The notes beneath the pieces are model-generated. The model did no database searches, was not told the DNA's origin, and was given only the letters and a program-made list of their open reading frames with translations. The translations under genes and the position numbers were made by a program. From Schizochytrium sp. TIO01 (lineage: Eukaryota; Sar; Bigyra; Thraustochytrida; Thraustochytriidae), in NCBI GenBank assembly GCA_004764695.1, contig SMSO01000037.1, positions 3,408,337 through 3,472,336 on the forward strand: a stretch of 64,000 nt of DNA. The letters run 5' to 3'. How positions within the stretch are numbered: position 1 is the first letter of the stretch; each line of letters opens with the position of its first letter. Below, one piece after another: positions 1 to 13,439 of this stretch.

Positions 1-258
1 AACACTCTCGAGAGCAGAAAGAAAAACTATCGCAGAAAGGACCGCTGAGGCAGCGCCACTCCTTCTCGATGCTGCCCTGCGCAGGCCCTGCGATGCCCAG
101 GCAGGCAGGCAGCGAGGCAGCGAGGCAGCGAGGCAGCGAAGGAAGGGCCTGCGGCAGGCCTCCCGGCCTCTGTCTGCCAGTGTCGGCGGCGGCAGCAGCA
201 GGCGGGGCAAGGAGCGCTGCCAGGGTTGGTGGCGCTTGCTTCTTTCTTCTGAGTCCAA

Positions 259-330
259 TAATGAATAAATGAAAGAATGAAAGAAAGAAAGAATGAAAGA
301 ATGAAAGAATGAATGAATGAATGAATGAAA
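259..330. repeat. Imperfect GAAA/GAAT tetranucleotide repeat
   Basis: Tandem four-base units of the form GAAT, GAAA and GAAC run almost without interruption. This is ordinary microsatellite DNA of the kind found in most spacers of this window. Confidence 0.8.
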
Positions 331-415
331 GTATTTTATTTTAACTTTCTTTGATGTCATGAAAACTTCATTTTTCAAAGTTCATTTGAAGTACAGTATC
401 GAAATGGTTTGTATT

Positions 416-516
416 CTTTGTCTGTATTGTCTGTATTGTCTGTATTGTCTGTATTGTCTGTATTGTTTGTATTGTTTGTATTGTCTGTATTGTTTGTATT
501 GTTTGTATTGTATATA
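416..516. repeat. 9-bp tandem repeat (unit TCTGTATTG)
   Basis: About eleven copies of a 9-base unit, TCTGTATTG, with a TTTGTATTG variant toward the 3' end. Because nine is a multiple of three the array stays open in several frames, giving repetitive peptides (for example an Ile-Gln-Thr repeat on the minus strand). These look like by-products of the repeat. Confidence 0.85.
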
Positions 517-847
517 TATTGTTTATATTGTTTAGAGTATGAGATTCTTGCGAACAAGAATTTCTTTCTTTCTTTCGATGATCTGTTTTGTGAAGAACCA
601 AAAAAGAACGGCCCCAAAAGAACAGAAGGAGCTGCTGCCTGCCAAAGCAGCAGAAGAATTAGGCGCGAGAATCATGCACCGCGACCACAGACAGAATGAG
701 ATTGGCATCGACGGTCGCACGAGGCCACCGCCTCTGCGCAGCGGCTCTCCCCCAAATTGCAGGTGCCTCGCGGAGAGTCGCCGCGATGCGGATGGAGCGA
801 ATTTGGCCTTCTTCAGCCAATGATGCGGAAGACCGTCGTAGAAAGAA

Positions 848-912
848 ATGAATGAATGAATGAATGAATGAATGAATGAATGAATAAATAATGAATAAAT
901 GAATAAATGAAT
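848..912. repeat. GAAT/AAAT tetranucleotide repeat
   Basis: Tandem GAAT units that turn into GAAT/AAAT variants. Low-complexity microsatellite. Confidence 0.8.
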
Positions 913-1169
913 AGTTGAGTCTTCTTTTTAGGTGGAGATGCGGCGAGGACGAGGGGTAGGGTCCGGCTAGGTAAAAGGGTAGGGTAGAATGGAACACTTG
1001 CGGAAAAGAACGCGAGAAGGGCGCTGCTGATGGATTGATTAGGCCTCGAATAGTTGTCGTCTAGAGCAGACGAAGGAGAAATCGCAAAGCTCTTGGCGCA
1101 GAGCAGACCTCGATTCGTGGACGAAGTTCGAAGCTCGAAGTTCGTTCGTTCGTCCGTTCCCCAGGCACC

Positions 1170-2291
1170 ATGGCCTCTATGCGCCGCGACTCCGACTCCG
1201 GTCTCCGCTGGAGCCTGTTTGACTCCCTCTTCCGCACTGCCGACTGCGCGTCTGCCGCCGGCATGACACCTCTGGATGCCCTGCCCGCAGGCTCCGACGC
1301 CGCCTCTGCCGCCGAGGCACAGGCCGCCGCCAAGGCTCGCCAGGCACGCGACCAGGGACAGCCCATCGGTACCGCAGCTGCTCCCTCCGCCGCTGACCAG
1401 CTTGCCGCCGAGCAGGCTCGCCAGGCCGCAATGGGCGCCGCCGCCCCCGCTGGCACCGCCTCTGGTCGCGAAAACCCGGGCGCCTTCGACAAGGCTGACT
1501 CTGAGATCAAGCGCGTCTTGAACCCGGACCTTTGGGATGGCCTTCGCGTCATTGTGAACAAGCCCCTCAGCCAGCGCTTCCAGAGCTCCCACGAGTTCTG
1601 GCTCGGCAGCAACATGCTCAAGACCGGCAACTCTTACCACTTTGGAGTGCACTGCAGCCCTGCCGATGAGACTATGCTCATGGCCCGCGTCGACCCCACC
1701 GGTCAGGTGGATGCCCAGTGGCACCAGACTGTAAGCCCGGGAGTTACTTCCAGGGTCATCGCGTCTCTTGGCTCTGATGTCAGCCGCGGCGTTGTCCAGG
1801 CCGAGTGCGAGATCAAGGGTGAGGACTACACTGGCACCATCAAGGCCTCCCAGGGACCCTACCTTGGCTTCTCTTACTTTCAGGCTGTCACGAAGAACTT
1901 GGCCCTCGGTGGAGAGGGTTTCTACCACCACTCCCAGGGCATGTCCCACGTGCTCGCTCGCGCCAAGTACTCTGACGAGAAGCAGGCTGCCACCGCAACC
2001 CTGACCACCCTCAACACCGTCTCGGCCAACTACCTGCGCAAGGTGAACCAGCGCGTGAACCTTGCTGCGGAGATTGAGGTGAACCTCGCTAACCACGACT
2101 CCGTTGCCAACGTTGGCTGGGAGTTCGCTCTCCGCCAGTCCAGAGTCAGCGGTACCTTCGCTCTTGACGGTTCCATCGTCGCAGCACAGGTCCTCCAGAT
2201 GATCGACCCCACTGTCTCACTCTTCTTCAACGCCATCCTTGACCACTCCAAGGACACCCACCGCTTTGGATACGGTATCCAGATCGGCTAA
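1170..2291 (+). CDS. TOM40: TOM40-like mitochondrial import channel
   Basis: This gene encodes a 373-residue protein of the Porin_3 family, recognised as TOM40, the beta-barrel pore of the outer mitochondrial membrane translocase. Residues 1-30 are a short leader. Residues 40-105 are an alanine-rich, low-complexity linker, and the barrel occupies about residue 120 to the end. Landmarks are an NPG..D segment entering a VxxNKPLSQ-like first strand, a GNSYHFG strand and a glycine-rich terminal strand ending in YGIQIG, as expected for a last barrel strand. The start is the ATG at 1170 in a good ACCATGG context. The reading frame is single-exon and uses mostly C- or G-ending codons, unlike the AT-rich flanks, which is common for highly expressed genes. 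VDAC is the related alternative, but the long variable N-terminus favours TOM40. Confidence 0.88.
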   Translation: MASMRRDSDSGLRWSLFDSLFRTADCASAAGMTPLDALPAGSDAASAAEAQAAAKARQARDQGQPIGTAAAPSAADQLAAEQARQAAMGAAAPAGTASGRENPGAFDKADSEIKRVLNPDLWDGLRVIVNKPLSQRFQSSHEFWLGSNMLKTGNSYHFGVHCSPADETMLMARVDPTGQVDAQWHQTVSPGVTSRVIASLGSDVSRGVVQAECEIKGEDYTGTIKASQGPYLGFSYFQAVTKNLALGGEGFYHHSQGMSHVLARAKYSDEKQAATATLTTLNTVSANYLRKVNQRVNLAAEIEVNLANHDSVANVGWEFALRQSRVSGTFALDGSIVAAQVLQMIDPTVSLFFNAILDHSKDTHRFGYGIQIG

Positions 2292-3897
2292 ACGGGTAGT
2301 AGCTTATATTTTAGCCTTTTCCTTCCTTCCTTCCTTCGCTCGCTCGCTCGCTCGCTCGCTCTTGTTGTCGCTATTCACTCATTCGCTCGCTCGCTCTCAT
2401 GGTCGCTCTCTAGTGCTCGCGCGAACTCGTATCGTATGCATTCATTAACTCAACTCATACACCCCCAATTGCCAACACCCCTTTTTTTTGCATTGTCGTT
2501 TTCATTGATTCTATTTATCACTGATTGCGTTCACTACGAGTACTTTCTCCGAGTACCTTTTCGCAGCTTCGCATTGTATTTGCCCTGTTCGTTTGTTCAA
2601 CCGATTGACTGTTCGCCCATTCGCTCACTATTACTCTTCTTCAGTTCGGCTGCCTTCGCCGCTGCTACTGCTGCTTGCCTGAGTAGCTGTCTGAGCCGAT
2701 ATTATTTGCTTGCGCCATAATTCGCCCCTCCTACCCCCCCCCCCCCCCTCCTCCCTCCCCTTCCCCTCTCTCTGGATATCTTACTCGTACTTCACTCGCA
2801 TACACTGTCTTCAGTCTGAATCTTCCTTTCTCTTGTGGCGATTGGCCTTGGCTGTCTTTGTTCCTGCTGTTCATTGTTGCTGGATCTGTCTGGTGAGACG
2901 CTTGTGTTTTGCAACTATATCCCCCGTTTTGCATTTCTGAAAAGGAAAAAAGGAAACATATATTATGCACGCGCGAGGAAACAGTCTCGCACGTAGAAGT
3001 GGGAGACGAATAGATTTTCGTTCCTTACTTTTTTGCATACTACAGCATCATATGTTTGCTTGAGCGATGCGTGCATCGTTTATAATTTACACAAGATTGC
3101 CATTAGCATTATAAAAGAAAACACAAAACGCCGTCTCTATCATATAGCTACGCAGACCAGAGAACGAGTATCAATGTATCCGTCATGAATAGCAGTTCAC
3201 ATGGGAATTGCCAGGCATTGCATTCAGAGCCATCCGTATTGAAGGCAGGCGTTTCGAGTTCTATCTTTGACTTGAAAAGTGCATTTCAGCTTAATCCTTT
3301 GCAGCAGCGGGAACAATTACAGTAATTATTACATCATCAACAGCATCAACGAATGAAAGAAATCTACATATCTACCTACTACCTCACCTCTTATCAGAAA
3401 TGATTTATTCCTTTTCAGTTGTCCCTCACCGCTTTGAGTTCTCGTCCACAAGACTAATTCTGCGTTTCAAGCTTAGTCGCCTTAAACTTCGATACTCATC
3501 TTGCTCCCGTTCCTTGCAATCAGTCAATTTTTAGTTTTACAAGAAAGAAGAAGTGATGAATGTAATGAATCAGTTCGGGAAATATACTCAGAGAGAGACT
3601 ATTACAAACTTTTGGTCTCCAGTTGGTAGATATACTACCTACCCGCCTACCTACCTATACCGCCTTAGCAGAATAGGTAAAAATTGACCATTTGGTTGTA
3701 TTTGGTGTGTACCTCTAGGTGCAGGAGAACTTCTGAAGCTATTTGCATTGCAAACTTAGTGCAAGAAAGATTGCCAGGAAGGCAACAAATCGCATGCGTG
3801 CGCACATACTCAAGCACTTGATTTCGCAAAACTTTAAATATAAGTAAACTCCGGCAACTAGGGCTACTTCTTCAAGTCAGTCAGTGTATGACAGAAG
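2292..3897. other. Spacer between TOM40 and MORN gene
   Basis: No supported gene. The first part is pyrimidine-rich, with a CGCT/CTTC tetranucleotide run (about 2325-2400) and a poly-C stretch (about 2736-2750). The rest is AT-rich. It probably contains the TOM40 3' UTR and the MORN gene promoter. Confidence 0.5.
2325..2402. repeat. CTTC and CGCT tetranucleotide runs
   Basis: A CCTT run followed by several GCTC/CGCT units, interrupted and then resumed, directly downstream of the TOM40 stop. It probably lies in the 3' UTR. Confidence 0.7.
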
Positions 3898-4689
3898 ATG
3901 CCTGGACCTAACTTGCTTCAGCGTCTTCAAACTCTTACGCAACTTGCTTCAGCACAACAATCCGAAGTAGAAGCGCGAACAAAACTCCTGGAAGGTGGAG
4001 CCACATATATTGGCGAATATAGAGATGGTCCAGGTCGAATCCCACACGGCCAGGGAGAGCTATGGAGGCCGGGAGGCCGAATTCACTACGATGGAGAATG
4101 GAAAGACGGCTTAATGCATGGCAAAGGAACATATTACTTTGAAGACGGAACAAAATGGGAAGGGTTCTTCTGCGATAATGAGCTGCACGGACTTGGAGTC
4201 TGGACACCTCCGGAGGTAGAGCGCACGACTGTGCAGGAAGGAAATCAAATCATCGATGAAGAAGCGCATCAAGCTAAACTAAAACTAAAGCAAAAGTTAC
4301 GTCGCAAAGCAAAACAGTCTCGGCCACAAGCTGAGCCACAGAGGCTAGCACACTGTGCTTCAGATGAACAAGATACCAAATCCACAGCCCCATCCACCAC
4401 GAAAAGAGAACCCGTTGACGGACCAAAAGAAGTATACTTTTGGCATGGGAAGCGAGTATGTTCCATTGACGAGCTCGAGAACGCTCGTGTACGCGTGAGA
4501 TTGGCTAAAACCGCACGGTGCGGCACCATTGTTGACATCAGGCGTCGGAGAGGGGAGCGTGCTCGTCCCCAGCACCTTATCAGATTCGATGATAACCCAG
4601 AAGCTACGGAATGGGTGGATCTGGCACTTTACTGCTTCCAACCCTTGCGCTCCCAAGGCAAACACTATTCTGTTTACTCGGCAACATAG
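3898..4689 (+). CDS. MORN-repeat protein with C-terminal Tudor/agenet-like segment
   Basis: Single-exon gene for a 263-residue protein. Residues about 36-105 contain three MORN repeats, each with the Y/W-x-G-E/x-W/Y core and a downstream HGxG turn (YIGEY..HGQG, YDGEW..HGKG, WEGFF..HGLG). MORN repeats commonly mediate membrane or protein contacts in protists. A lysine-rich charged linker follows (about 120-175). Residues about 190-255 look like a small beta-barrel (GTIVDI...HLIRFDD...WVDL), resembling Tudor or agenet domains. That second assignment is my inference from pattern only. The start ATG at 3898 follows an AGAAG leader. The substrate or partner is unknown. Confidence 0.82.
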   Translation: MPGPNLLQRLQTLTQLASAQQSEVEARTKLLEGGATYIGEYRDGPGRIPHGQGELWRPGGRIHYDGEWKDGLMHGKGTYYFEDGTKWEGFFCDNELHGLGVWTPPEVERTTVQEGNQIIDEEAHQAKLKLKQKLRRKAKQSRPQAEPQRLAHCASDEQDTKSTAPSTTKREPVDGPKEVYFWHGKRVCSIDELENARVRVRLAKTARCGTIVDIRRRRGERARPQHLIRFDDNPEATEWVDLALYCFQPLRSQGKHYSVYSAT

Positions 4690-5304
4690 CGAACGAACCA
4701 AGATTTCAAAGACCTTCTTCAGCAATATTCTTTGAATCAAAGGTACTAATTGTAAATGCTCCAGATTTCTTTCGAAGCAGTCTCTGTTGTCTTGCGAGTC
4801 ATTACAGTTCTCCTTCGTACTTTGACGTGGCAAGAGCAAATACGTCTGGCCAATGTTCAGCTTAGACTAGACTAATTGCAAGCTATCATCCACAGGAATT
4901 TTTACTAAACGAATTCTTTGACAAGGAAAAAATTGCTAAGAATGAAGCAAATGCACCCTGCCAAGCCCGAAGCAACAACTTTTGAAAGCTTTGAGGGTAA
5001 GGTGGTGATCAATGTGCCGTAAGAAACAGCAACTGTGTTGTCTTAGGCCAAGTCATCTTCAAGCTAATCTTCAATGGTTTTAAAACATTAGTAACAACTT
5101 AGGAAAAGGGTCTATCTCTTACTTTTTCGGAATCATCCAATTAACAGAAAATGTAAATATAGAGCATTTTAAGATTGAATCAAAATTGTTGTATCGTAAC
5201 ACAAGCTATGCATTTGAAAGGGCAAAAAGGGTATACTTTAGAGCAGCAGAGACCCAAAAGCCGTATTGAAATGAATAATGAAACTATAGTCGCTGGATTA
5301 GCTT
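4690..5304. other. Spacer between MORN gene and convergent RGS gene
   Basis: AT-rich 3' flanks of two convergent genes. Nothing coding or structured stands out. Confidence 0.5.
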
Positions 5305-6102
5305 TTAATCGGAACTCTTTTTCTCTTCAAAAGCATCACACTCATCCTCTTCATTCAACGCATCAGAATGGTCACGGCGGTGCGACATACAAATAGCAGT
5401 AGCAGTTGCGAGGCCCGGGGCAGACTTAGTCTTAAGACTTTTCATTACAAGTTCTAGGCCTCGATGGTTAAGTGAGGACAGAAACTCCCGGAAAAGACCC
5501 TTTTCCATATCACGGAAAACATGTCGCTGAGCGTCAACAAATAAGGCCTCATGAATATTATCCTCGTAGTAGATTTGCTTACGCAGTTGATCAAGCATGT
5601 CGCTTGGCACACAATTCTCTGTTGGAGCATTCTCGTCCAAAAACTCAGTAAAAATGTACTTCGCCTGATCCCTCATGTCTCGTTTCGAAAATCCTGCAAT
5701 TCCAAGCACGCGATTAGGCTTCCACTTCATGTTTTGAAAGGCTTCAACTGCATTCCAGAACAGAATACCTTCATTTACAAGCCGAATCGTAGCAAATGCA
5801 TAGAATAACATTGTTGCTCTCTCGTTTTGGAGTACGCGATCGAGGGAGATAGCTTGATGATGTCCATCGCTGCTGGTCTCGATGAGAGCACGGCCAACGT
5901 GAGTGCCAGTTACTCGTGAGTTTGCAATCTTTGGTTTTAGCATACTGTAGTTTGCAATTGTGCCCTCACCTTTATCATATGCAGACTTGCTAAAATTTTT
6001 ATCATAGAGATCCTGCAGCTGATTTTGCGAGAATTGGTTTCGAAGCTGTCCACGAGCCTGGAACCCAGCCTCGAGTTTGGTCAAGCGACGATCATCTGCC
6101 AT
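5305..6102 (-). CDS. RGS-domain protein
   Basis: A 265-residue, single-exon protein with a regulator-of-G-protein-signalling fold at about residues 85-210. The sequence follows the RGS helical pattern: an acidic and aromatic stretch (LLFW-like: ILFWNAVEAF), then AKYIFTEFLDENAP, then a CVPSDML..QLRK helix, then FVDAQRHVFRDMEKGLFREFL, which matches the typical F-D-xAQxxVxxxMxxxxFxRF end of the family. RGS proteins accelerate GTP hydrolysis by G-alpha subunits. Residues 1-80 are basic/polar without a known domain, and the C-terminus is an acidic tail. No signal peptide or membrane segment is seen. A 7TM protein at 32161-33615 in the same window could be a pathway partner, but there is no direct evidence. 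Confidence 0.85.
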   Translation of the reverse strand: MADDRRLTKLEAGFQARGQLRNQFSQNQLQDLYDKNFSKSAYDKGEGTIANYSMLKPKIANSRVTGTHVGRALIETSSDGHHQAISLDRVLQNERATMLFYAFATIRLVNEGILFWNAVEAFQNMKWKPNRVLGIAGFSKRDMRDQAKYIFTEFLDENAPTENCVPSDMLDQLRKQIYYEDNIHEALFVDAQRHVFRDMEKGLFREFLSSLNHRGLELVMKSLKTKSAPGLATATAICMSHRRDHSDALNEEDECDAFEEKKSSD

Positions 6103-8118
6103 GATGCCTCCTTGATTTGGATCTGAAGTCTATGCGGGCCTTACACCAACAAAATTAATCCAGCCAAATCGTAATTAAGCCGCCGGGCTGCAAAGGAGTA
6201 GCACCGCGGCGGCAGCTTTAATACTATTTCTGCCCCCAATACTCTGTCTTCGGAACGCAACTCGGTAGTTCCTTTTCTGGTTTGGTCGACTTCAGTTCTG
6301 GTTGTTACGTAGCTACAGCTTAGTAGCGAGACCTAGTGACCCGCTTGCTTTGATAGCGAGGGCGAGTTTTTTCTGGTTGGTATCAATTTAAAGTATCAAT
6401 TATAGACTCTTGTACTAATAATTGCACATATCCATTCCTGACGAGAACCACATTTTCAAAGAAAGTAAAGCATCAGAGATGGGAATCCAGAGTTTTGATA
6501 GTGTCAATATCTATGCCCGTTTACAAAAGCAAAGCGCACAGTTTCGTAAAACACGAGAGGTGCGCTATCAGGTACTACAACTTCTTTTGCTTTTACTTAA
6601 GCGAAGTGGCCTTAGTATTAATTAAATACATAAGAATATTTCACTTCTTGATTTGACAGAAAGGACACGAGAGCTAAGGGACTGTTGGCATTTCCAAGTC
6701 AAGAACACCAATCACGGTAGGTAGTGTGTAAAACCTAAAGAAGGTTTCTATCTTCACAACAAATTTTGTTGGTAAAAAAATAACATTCATCGACAAAATA
6801 TATATTCAATCTCCATGATTATCTGACCTTTACATTGCAAACAAGCAATGAATTAGCTCGGAGACATTCTTCAAATGAGCTTCACAACTAATTTGAAGCC
6901 CATCAAAACTCTTCAGATGAGCAATGAGTTCCCATCATAGAAACCGAGAATAACGGAATACATGTCTCTCTGTTGTACCAACCACCTCAAAACGTTTTTC
7001 TCTTTTCTTTTCTTTTTTTTCCCTTTTTAAAAAAGTAAAAAAATATATATATTATTAAAAAGCACACGTGAATAAGAGCAATAGGAGCTATATTCATATC
7101 CATTTTTGTTTTTGAAGAACCTGGGGGGGGGTTAAAGGTGCTAACAAACTAAAACAAAGGCTCATATCAAAGGAAAGCCTTGAAAGGATAACGTCGACCT
7201 CGGTAACGAGGACACCACGATTCTCAAAATGAACAAGGGAGCAAGTGAAGATATCAATGCAGGGAGTGTTACTTGGCCCCTTGGCTCTTTGAAGATGGTT
7301 TGCCCGATTCTTTTTTTTTTTTTTTTCTCCAGCCTTGGCTTCGGTTGCTTTGACAACGGATCAAATCCAAATGTAAAATGATGAATCGTGATCTTGTACC
7401 CTACTTTGAACAACGCCGGAACTGGATCATGATAATTATTTCTTCGTTTTGCTATTGCTTGGGGTAGGGCTAAGATGCCAAGGGACACGACCTTGACAAT
7501 CTAGAGAGCATCGTCTCATCAAAATTTGTATTCTCTCCATACGCATGGCTTGCGATTTGCTTCCCGACATGACGGAATAAACTTCCCTATGAAAAGATAA
7601 TAGAAGGGAGGGAAAGTTTCATTCATATGGATAAAACACATGTACTAAGACCTTTTCATCACCTGAGAAGTGTCTTTAATATTGGAAAATCCATACTTAC
7701 TATTCTAGTTATGACTTCGACTTTATTAACGGATTTTTATTTTTTATTTGATTGGTACAGCATATGCCTTCTTCACAAATAGAAGGAGATTGCCTTTCTG
7801 ACCAACTACATGAAACTTCTAAGAGAGGTTGAAGACTGTGCTTCATGTAAGGAGATAATATTTTGCGTCTCGTACATGGTGTGCATTAGAACTTTTCTAT
7901 CCGAGTATTTGTTGGAAGCTTCAAAAAAGTAAAAGCGCGCGACACTCCAAATTGGATTTTATAGACTCTAACGCGCAGTAAAACTCATACATGCAGTGTC
8001 CAGAACAGAAGGGAAAGGAGTGAAAGGGAAATACTCCAGCTAGATTAGCAGCAACAACTTGGTACGCAACCCCCAAGGTGTGAGCCCAGATTTTGTGCCA
8101 AAGATCATCCAAGGTTAG
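6103..8118. other. 2-kb spacer with homopolymer runs
   Basis: AT-rich, with poly-T/poly-A tracts (7010-7050, 7310-7326) and a G run near 7123. A 67-codon open frame (6422-6625, + strand) and a 108-codon one (7162-7488, - strand) lack recognisable features. They start at non-ATG codons or run through homopolymers, so they are not called. The first 200 bases upstream of 6102 should hold the RGS promoter. Confidence 0.45.
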
Positions 8119-8819
8119 ATGAATCCTTCATATGAAGCGCTTCTGAACGAACTCTTTGATGAGCTTGATGCAGATAAGAGCGAGTTTCTGGACATCCGGG
8201 CTTTCGTAACTCTTGGCGAAGCAAGTAAGTTGACCCCATTCTCGTATACGACCGACTGTGCGTGCGGTTTCTCAATAAGCAAGCATCGAAATGAGGTGCA
8301 AGGTTGGTGTCGTCCACGGAAATCTCAACTCCCAACAGGGGCTATGGACAATTAAGTCAAAAACAATGTCAATTTCTCTTTGACAAGCCGAGGAAGCTAA
8401 CGAGGTGCTGGTTGATCTTATTTTGCTTTCTCTTTAAACAGTGAATGGTGTCCCTGTTTCTACTAGGCAAGCACAAGCTCAGCTTGATCGAGCCGATAAA
8501 GACGGAGATGGGATGGTATCTCGACGTGAATGGATTGAATTTTCGGCAATGCTTGGAAGGCTCGATGAACAGACTTTCACGAAAGTTATTGGGGGCTATC
8601 TGACTACGGTAAAGAAAATGCATGAAAAGAGACGTTCGAGAGTTTCAACAGTGACAATGAAGTAAGAATTTTAGTGAAACCCTATTTATGACAATGACTA
8701 TTAAATTGATCATTAGCACATGCGAGAGAAGAGCAAGTATGTCAAGCGAGGGATTATTGGATGAATTTATTGATGAATATGTTTTTGGGATTCTCATGAA
8801 AGAGAAGCGAAATGTATAA
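8119..8819 (+). CDS. EF-hand calcium-binding protein, three exons
   Basis: I assemble a 142-residue protein from exons 8119-8224, 8442-8661 and 8717-8819. Intron 1 (217 bp) begins GTAAGT and ends AAACAG. Intron 2 (55 bp) begins GTAAGA and ends CATTAG. Both junctions keep the frame, and exon 3 runs to a TAA at 8817. Without the second splice the frame would stop at 8665, so exon 3 is a proposal supported by its codon-like sequence. Two EF-hand loops are visible. Residues 17-28 have D, D, S and D at loop positions 1, 3, 5 and 9, but Ala instead of Glu at position 12, so this loop is probably weak or non-binding. Residues 54-65 (DKDGDG..SRRE) are canonical. The protein is likely a small calcium sensor or regulatory subunit; its partner is unknown. 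Confidence 0.72.
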
Positions 8820-9047
8820 AGCTGAATCATTCGGGGAAGAAAATGAGGTTCAATGCATATTTGTTTAGAAATTTATGTATGTACGGTCACAACATGATGG
8901 GGCTATGTTCTTTGTTCGAGTGATGGTTCGCGTGTATACATCATGAACAGGAAGCCTCGAGGGCAAGATGAGCCCATAGCCTCGCGCAGAAAGACCCTTC
9001 CCTTAATTTATTTGACACTTTGAGGTCTAGCAAATTAAACCGCTAAT

Positions 9048-11192
<2,145 letters not shown>

Positions 11193-11684
11193 CTTCAGCT
11201 AGTTTCCGCTGTTAAGAAAGATACGTGTCTAACTGCAAGCGTCAAGTTAAGTTCACTCGAACTACCAAACGTTTGTTGCAACGAGGCCTAGTGAGTCCTC
11301 TACTGTCAGATCGACGAGGTTCGTGACGCTGCAAGGCGGCACGGGCGTTAAGTTTTTGATCGACCTCGCGACATCGTTCATCGTGAGGCTCGCTGCGTCT
11401 TCGGGAGCCTGGTTCAGGTTTACCCGAGGCCCCTCCGTTAGTTTTGCCGAGCTCTCTCGGTGAAACTACAATAGACCTCCCTCAGCTTCCATCGTGGTCG
11501 TTTGTTCTCTCAAGTTCAAGATGGTTCTCGCAACGAAATCAACCGCTTTCCATCTCTTAAAGCGTGGGATAATGGCGAGTGAAGATGCACGGCTCCAGCC
11601 CAATCTTGGACTTCCTCTGTCGCCAACATTGGCAGATAAACCTTCGAGACTATACTCTACCTTTGGAAACTTCCTTATGTTGCA

Positions 11685-11775
11685 TTAACTGCATTAATTG
11701 CATTAATTGCATTAATTGCATTACATTGCATTAATTGCATTACATTGCATTACATTGCAATACATTGCATTGCAA
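11685..11775. repeat. TGCATTAAT / TGCATTACA tandem repeat
   Basis: About ten imperfect copies of a 9-base unit TGCATTAAT, changing to TGCATTACA toward the 3' end. Confidence 0.8.
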
Positions 11776-12032
11776 ATCTGTGATCATCGATTTGTGATTC
11801 CGAGCAGAGCAAATGCAGTTTCCACGGGTCTTCGGCACGCTGTATCTGAACCAGATGCGATTTATTCAGGCAGCAGTTTGTGATGCGCTCTAAGAGGACA
11901 AAGTGTTCACTGGATTCTCGAACTTGGTATCATCGCCTGTAAATTGGGGTTGGCCAAGCGGTGTGTAACGGGGCTCAGTTCGGGTCGAGGTGACCGGAGT
12001 AATTGGCCAAGAACCCGTCGTGGAATGATTGA

Positions 12033-12070
12033 TGGAATGAATGAATGCATGAATGAATGAATGAATGAAT
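12033..12070. repeat. GAAT tetranucleotide repeat
   Basis: Short run of GAAT units with one GCAT interruption. Confidence 0.7.
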
Positions 12071-13439
12071 CAGCGAGCCATGGCTCTCGATTCGAGGGAG
12101 GGATGGCCAGTTGCAGGTACCACCAAGAGTGAACTGAGCGGTAGTTAGTCACCAACTTGAAGTCGAGGGCTCGCTGCTCACTCACCCCACGCAGAAACAC
12201 CGGCTGCCATGATGATGATGGGCACTAACTCTAGAGGTAGGTGGTACTACATCCTCCGGATTGGTGACGCTATCTAGCTTCTAGTTCACCTGATACAGAG
12301 CCTTGCGCGGAACAGCAAGATTGAAGAGCACGTGCATGCTGTCGCGACATGTAGGCCCCGGAGAGCCTGTGTGGCGTGGCGAGAACATCCCAGCAATAGT
12401 TCAGAGGTTGACAAAGTGGTGGAATTAAGTGAGTTGTGTGATGGCATATGCTTGGATTTCGGATCGTGGATTGCGAGTGCAGGAACAACCTTTGACAGCA
12501 GTACCTACAATTGTTTCTCCGTCGCAAGAAGTGTAGAATGAGTTCCAAAAAATGTATGTCACCAAGAAAGTAACTGAGCCGATGTGCGGTGTCACTTCAA
12601 TTCAACCTGAGTTCTCCTAGAATATTCGTACAACAGAGGGATATCTTGAAAGATCGATCATGACTTTTTGTCGTTTCCCATTACTTTGGGAAAGATGTGC
12701 ACCATCCCTAGATTTTGTATTCTAGCTCTTTGCACTCAGGGTTTTGGGAAATGTTGAAAACTATGCGCAGATTCTAGCCATATCACATCTAAAATCCAGG
12801 GTTGAAATAATAACGATTATTATTGATACTTTGTTTGACACAGAGAAATTAAATACATGAAAAAAAAATTGTCGTATTACTTTAGTAAAGATAACAATAC
12901 ATTAGATTATTGCGTTTGGGATCTTGCGTACTCGTGGTTCTTATGGGCAACGCTAAAAGACGTGCACCAACTCTATCCATATTAAATTCGATAAAAGGAT
13001 TTGAACGAGATACTTTGAATATGCGCCACGCAGCCAAAAGGTTTCATTTGAAGGTAGATTCTTCTTGCTTTTATAAAACATATTACAAGCCTCTTCTCTC
13101 CCCTCCCGGAGAGAAATCGGTATTCATAGATTCTCGCCTAATGTGCTTAACTTATTCTCTGGATTCCTAGATGCCAACTAGCAAGTCATCAACATTCCAT
13201 ACTTTCAAAGCTATCTTAGATAGCATGCCTGGTGTAAACCTGCTGCCTGTTGCGTCATTTTCCTGTCTTCAAAGTTGAATCTCTTCAAGATGCTGAGCGC
13301 AAGCCCACATCCTTTCTTTTGTAATGACCACTGGTAGTACCTGCCTCGTATTTCCGTTATATCGCTTCCTGAAGACCGACGACGAGACTTTCTCAAGAAG
13401 AGCTAGACATTCGACGCTACTCTTCAGATGCGCATTCAA

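Larger units (their letters stand above)
1..1169. other. Repeat-rich region upstream of TOM40
   Basis: No credible gene is seen here. The stretch holds a purine-rich GAAA/GAAT run (about 259-330), a 9-bp tandem repeat (about 416-516) and a GAAT run (about 848-905). Short ORFs across these repeats encode only low-complexity peptides. The last 100 bases presumably carry the TOM40 promoter and 5' leader, but no clear TATA box was found. Confidence 0.6.
11193..13439. other. Spacer upstream of the reductase, with repeats
   Basis: Contains the reductase promoter side, an ATTAATTGC-type repeat (11685-11775) and a GAAT run (12035-12070). Small open frames at 11494-11688 (+), 12332-12541 (+) and 12910-13170 (+) show no recognisable domains and are not called. 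Confidence 0.45.

Noticed and set aside
368-617. Minus-strand Ile-Gln-Thr and Asn-Thr-Asp-Asn repeat frames
   Set aside because: Direct translations of the 9-bp tandem repeat, without other coding signs.
813-2096. 427-codon minus-strand frame opposite TOM40
   Set aside because: It follows the shadow of a GC-rich coding gene and ends in low-complexity sequence over the upstream repeats. TOM40 is clearly the real gene.
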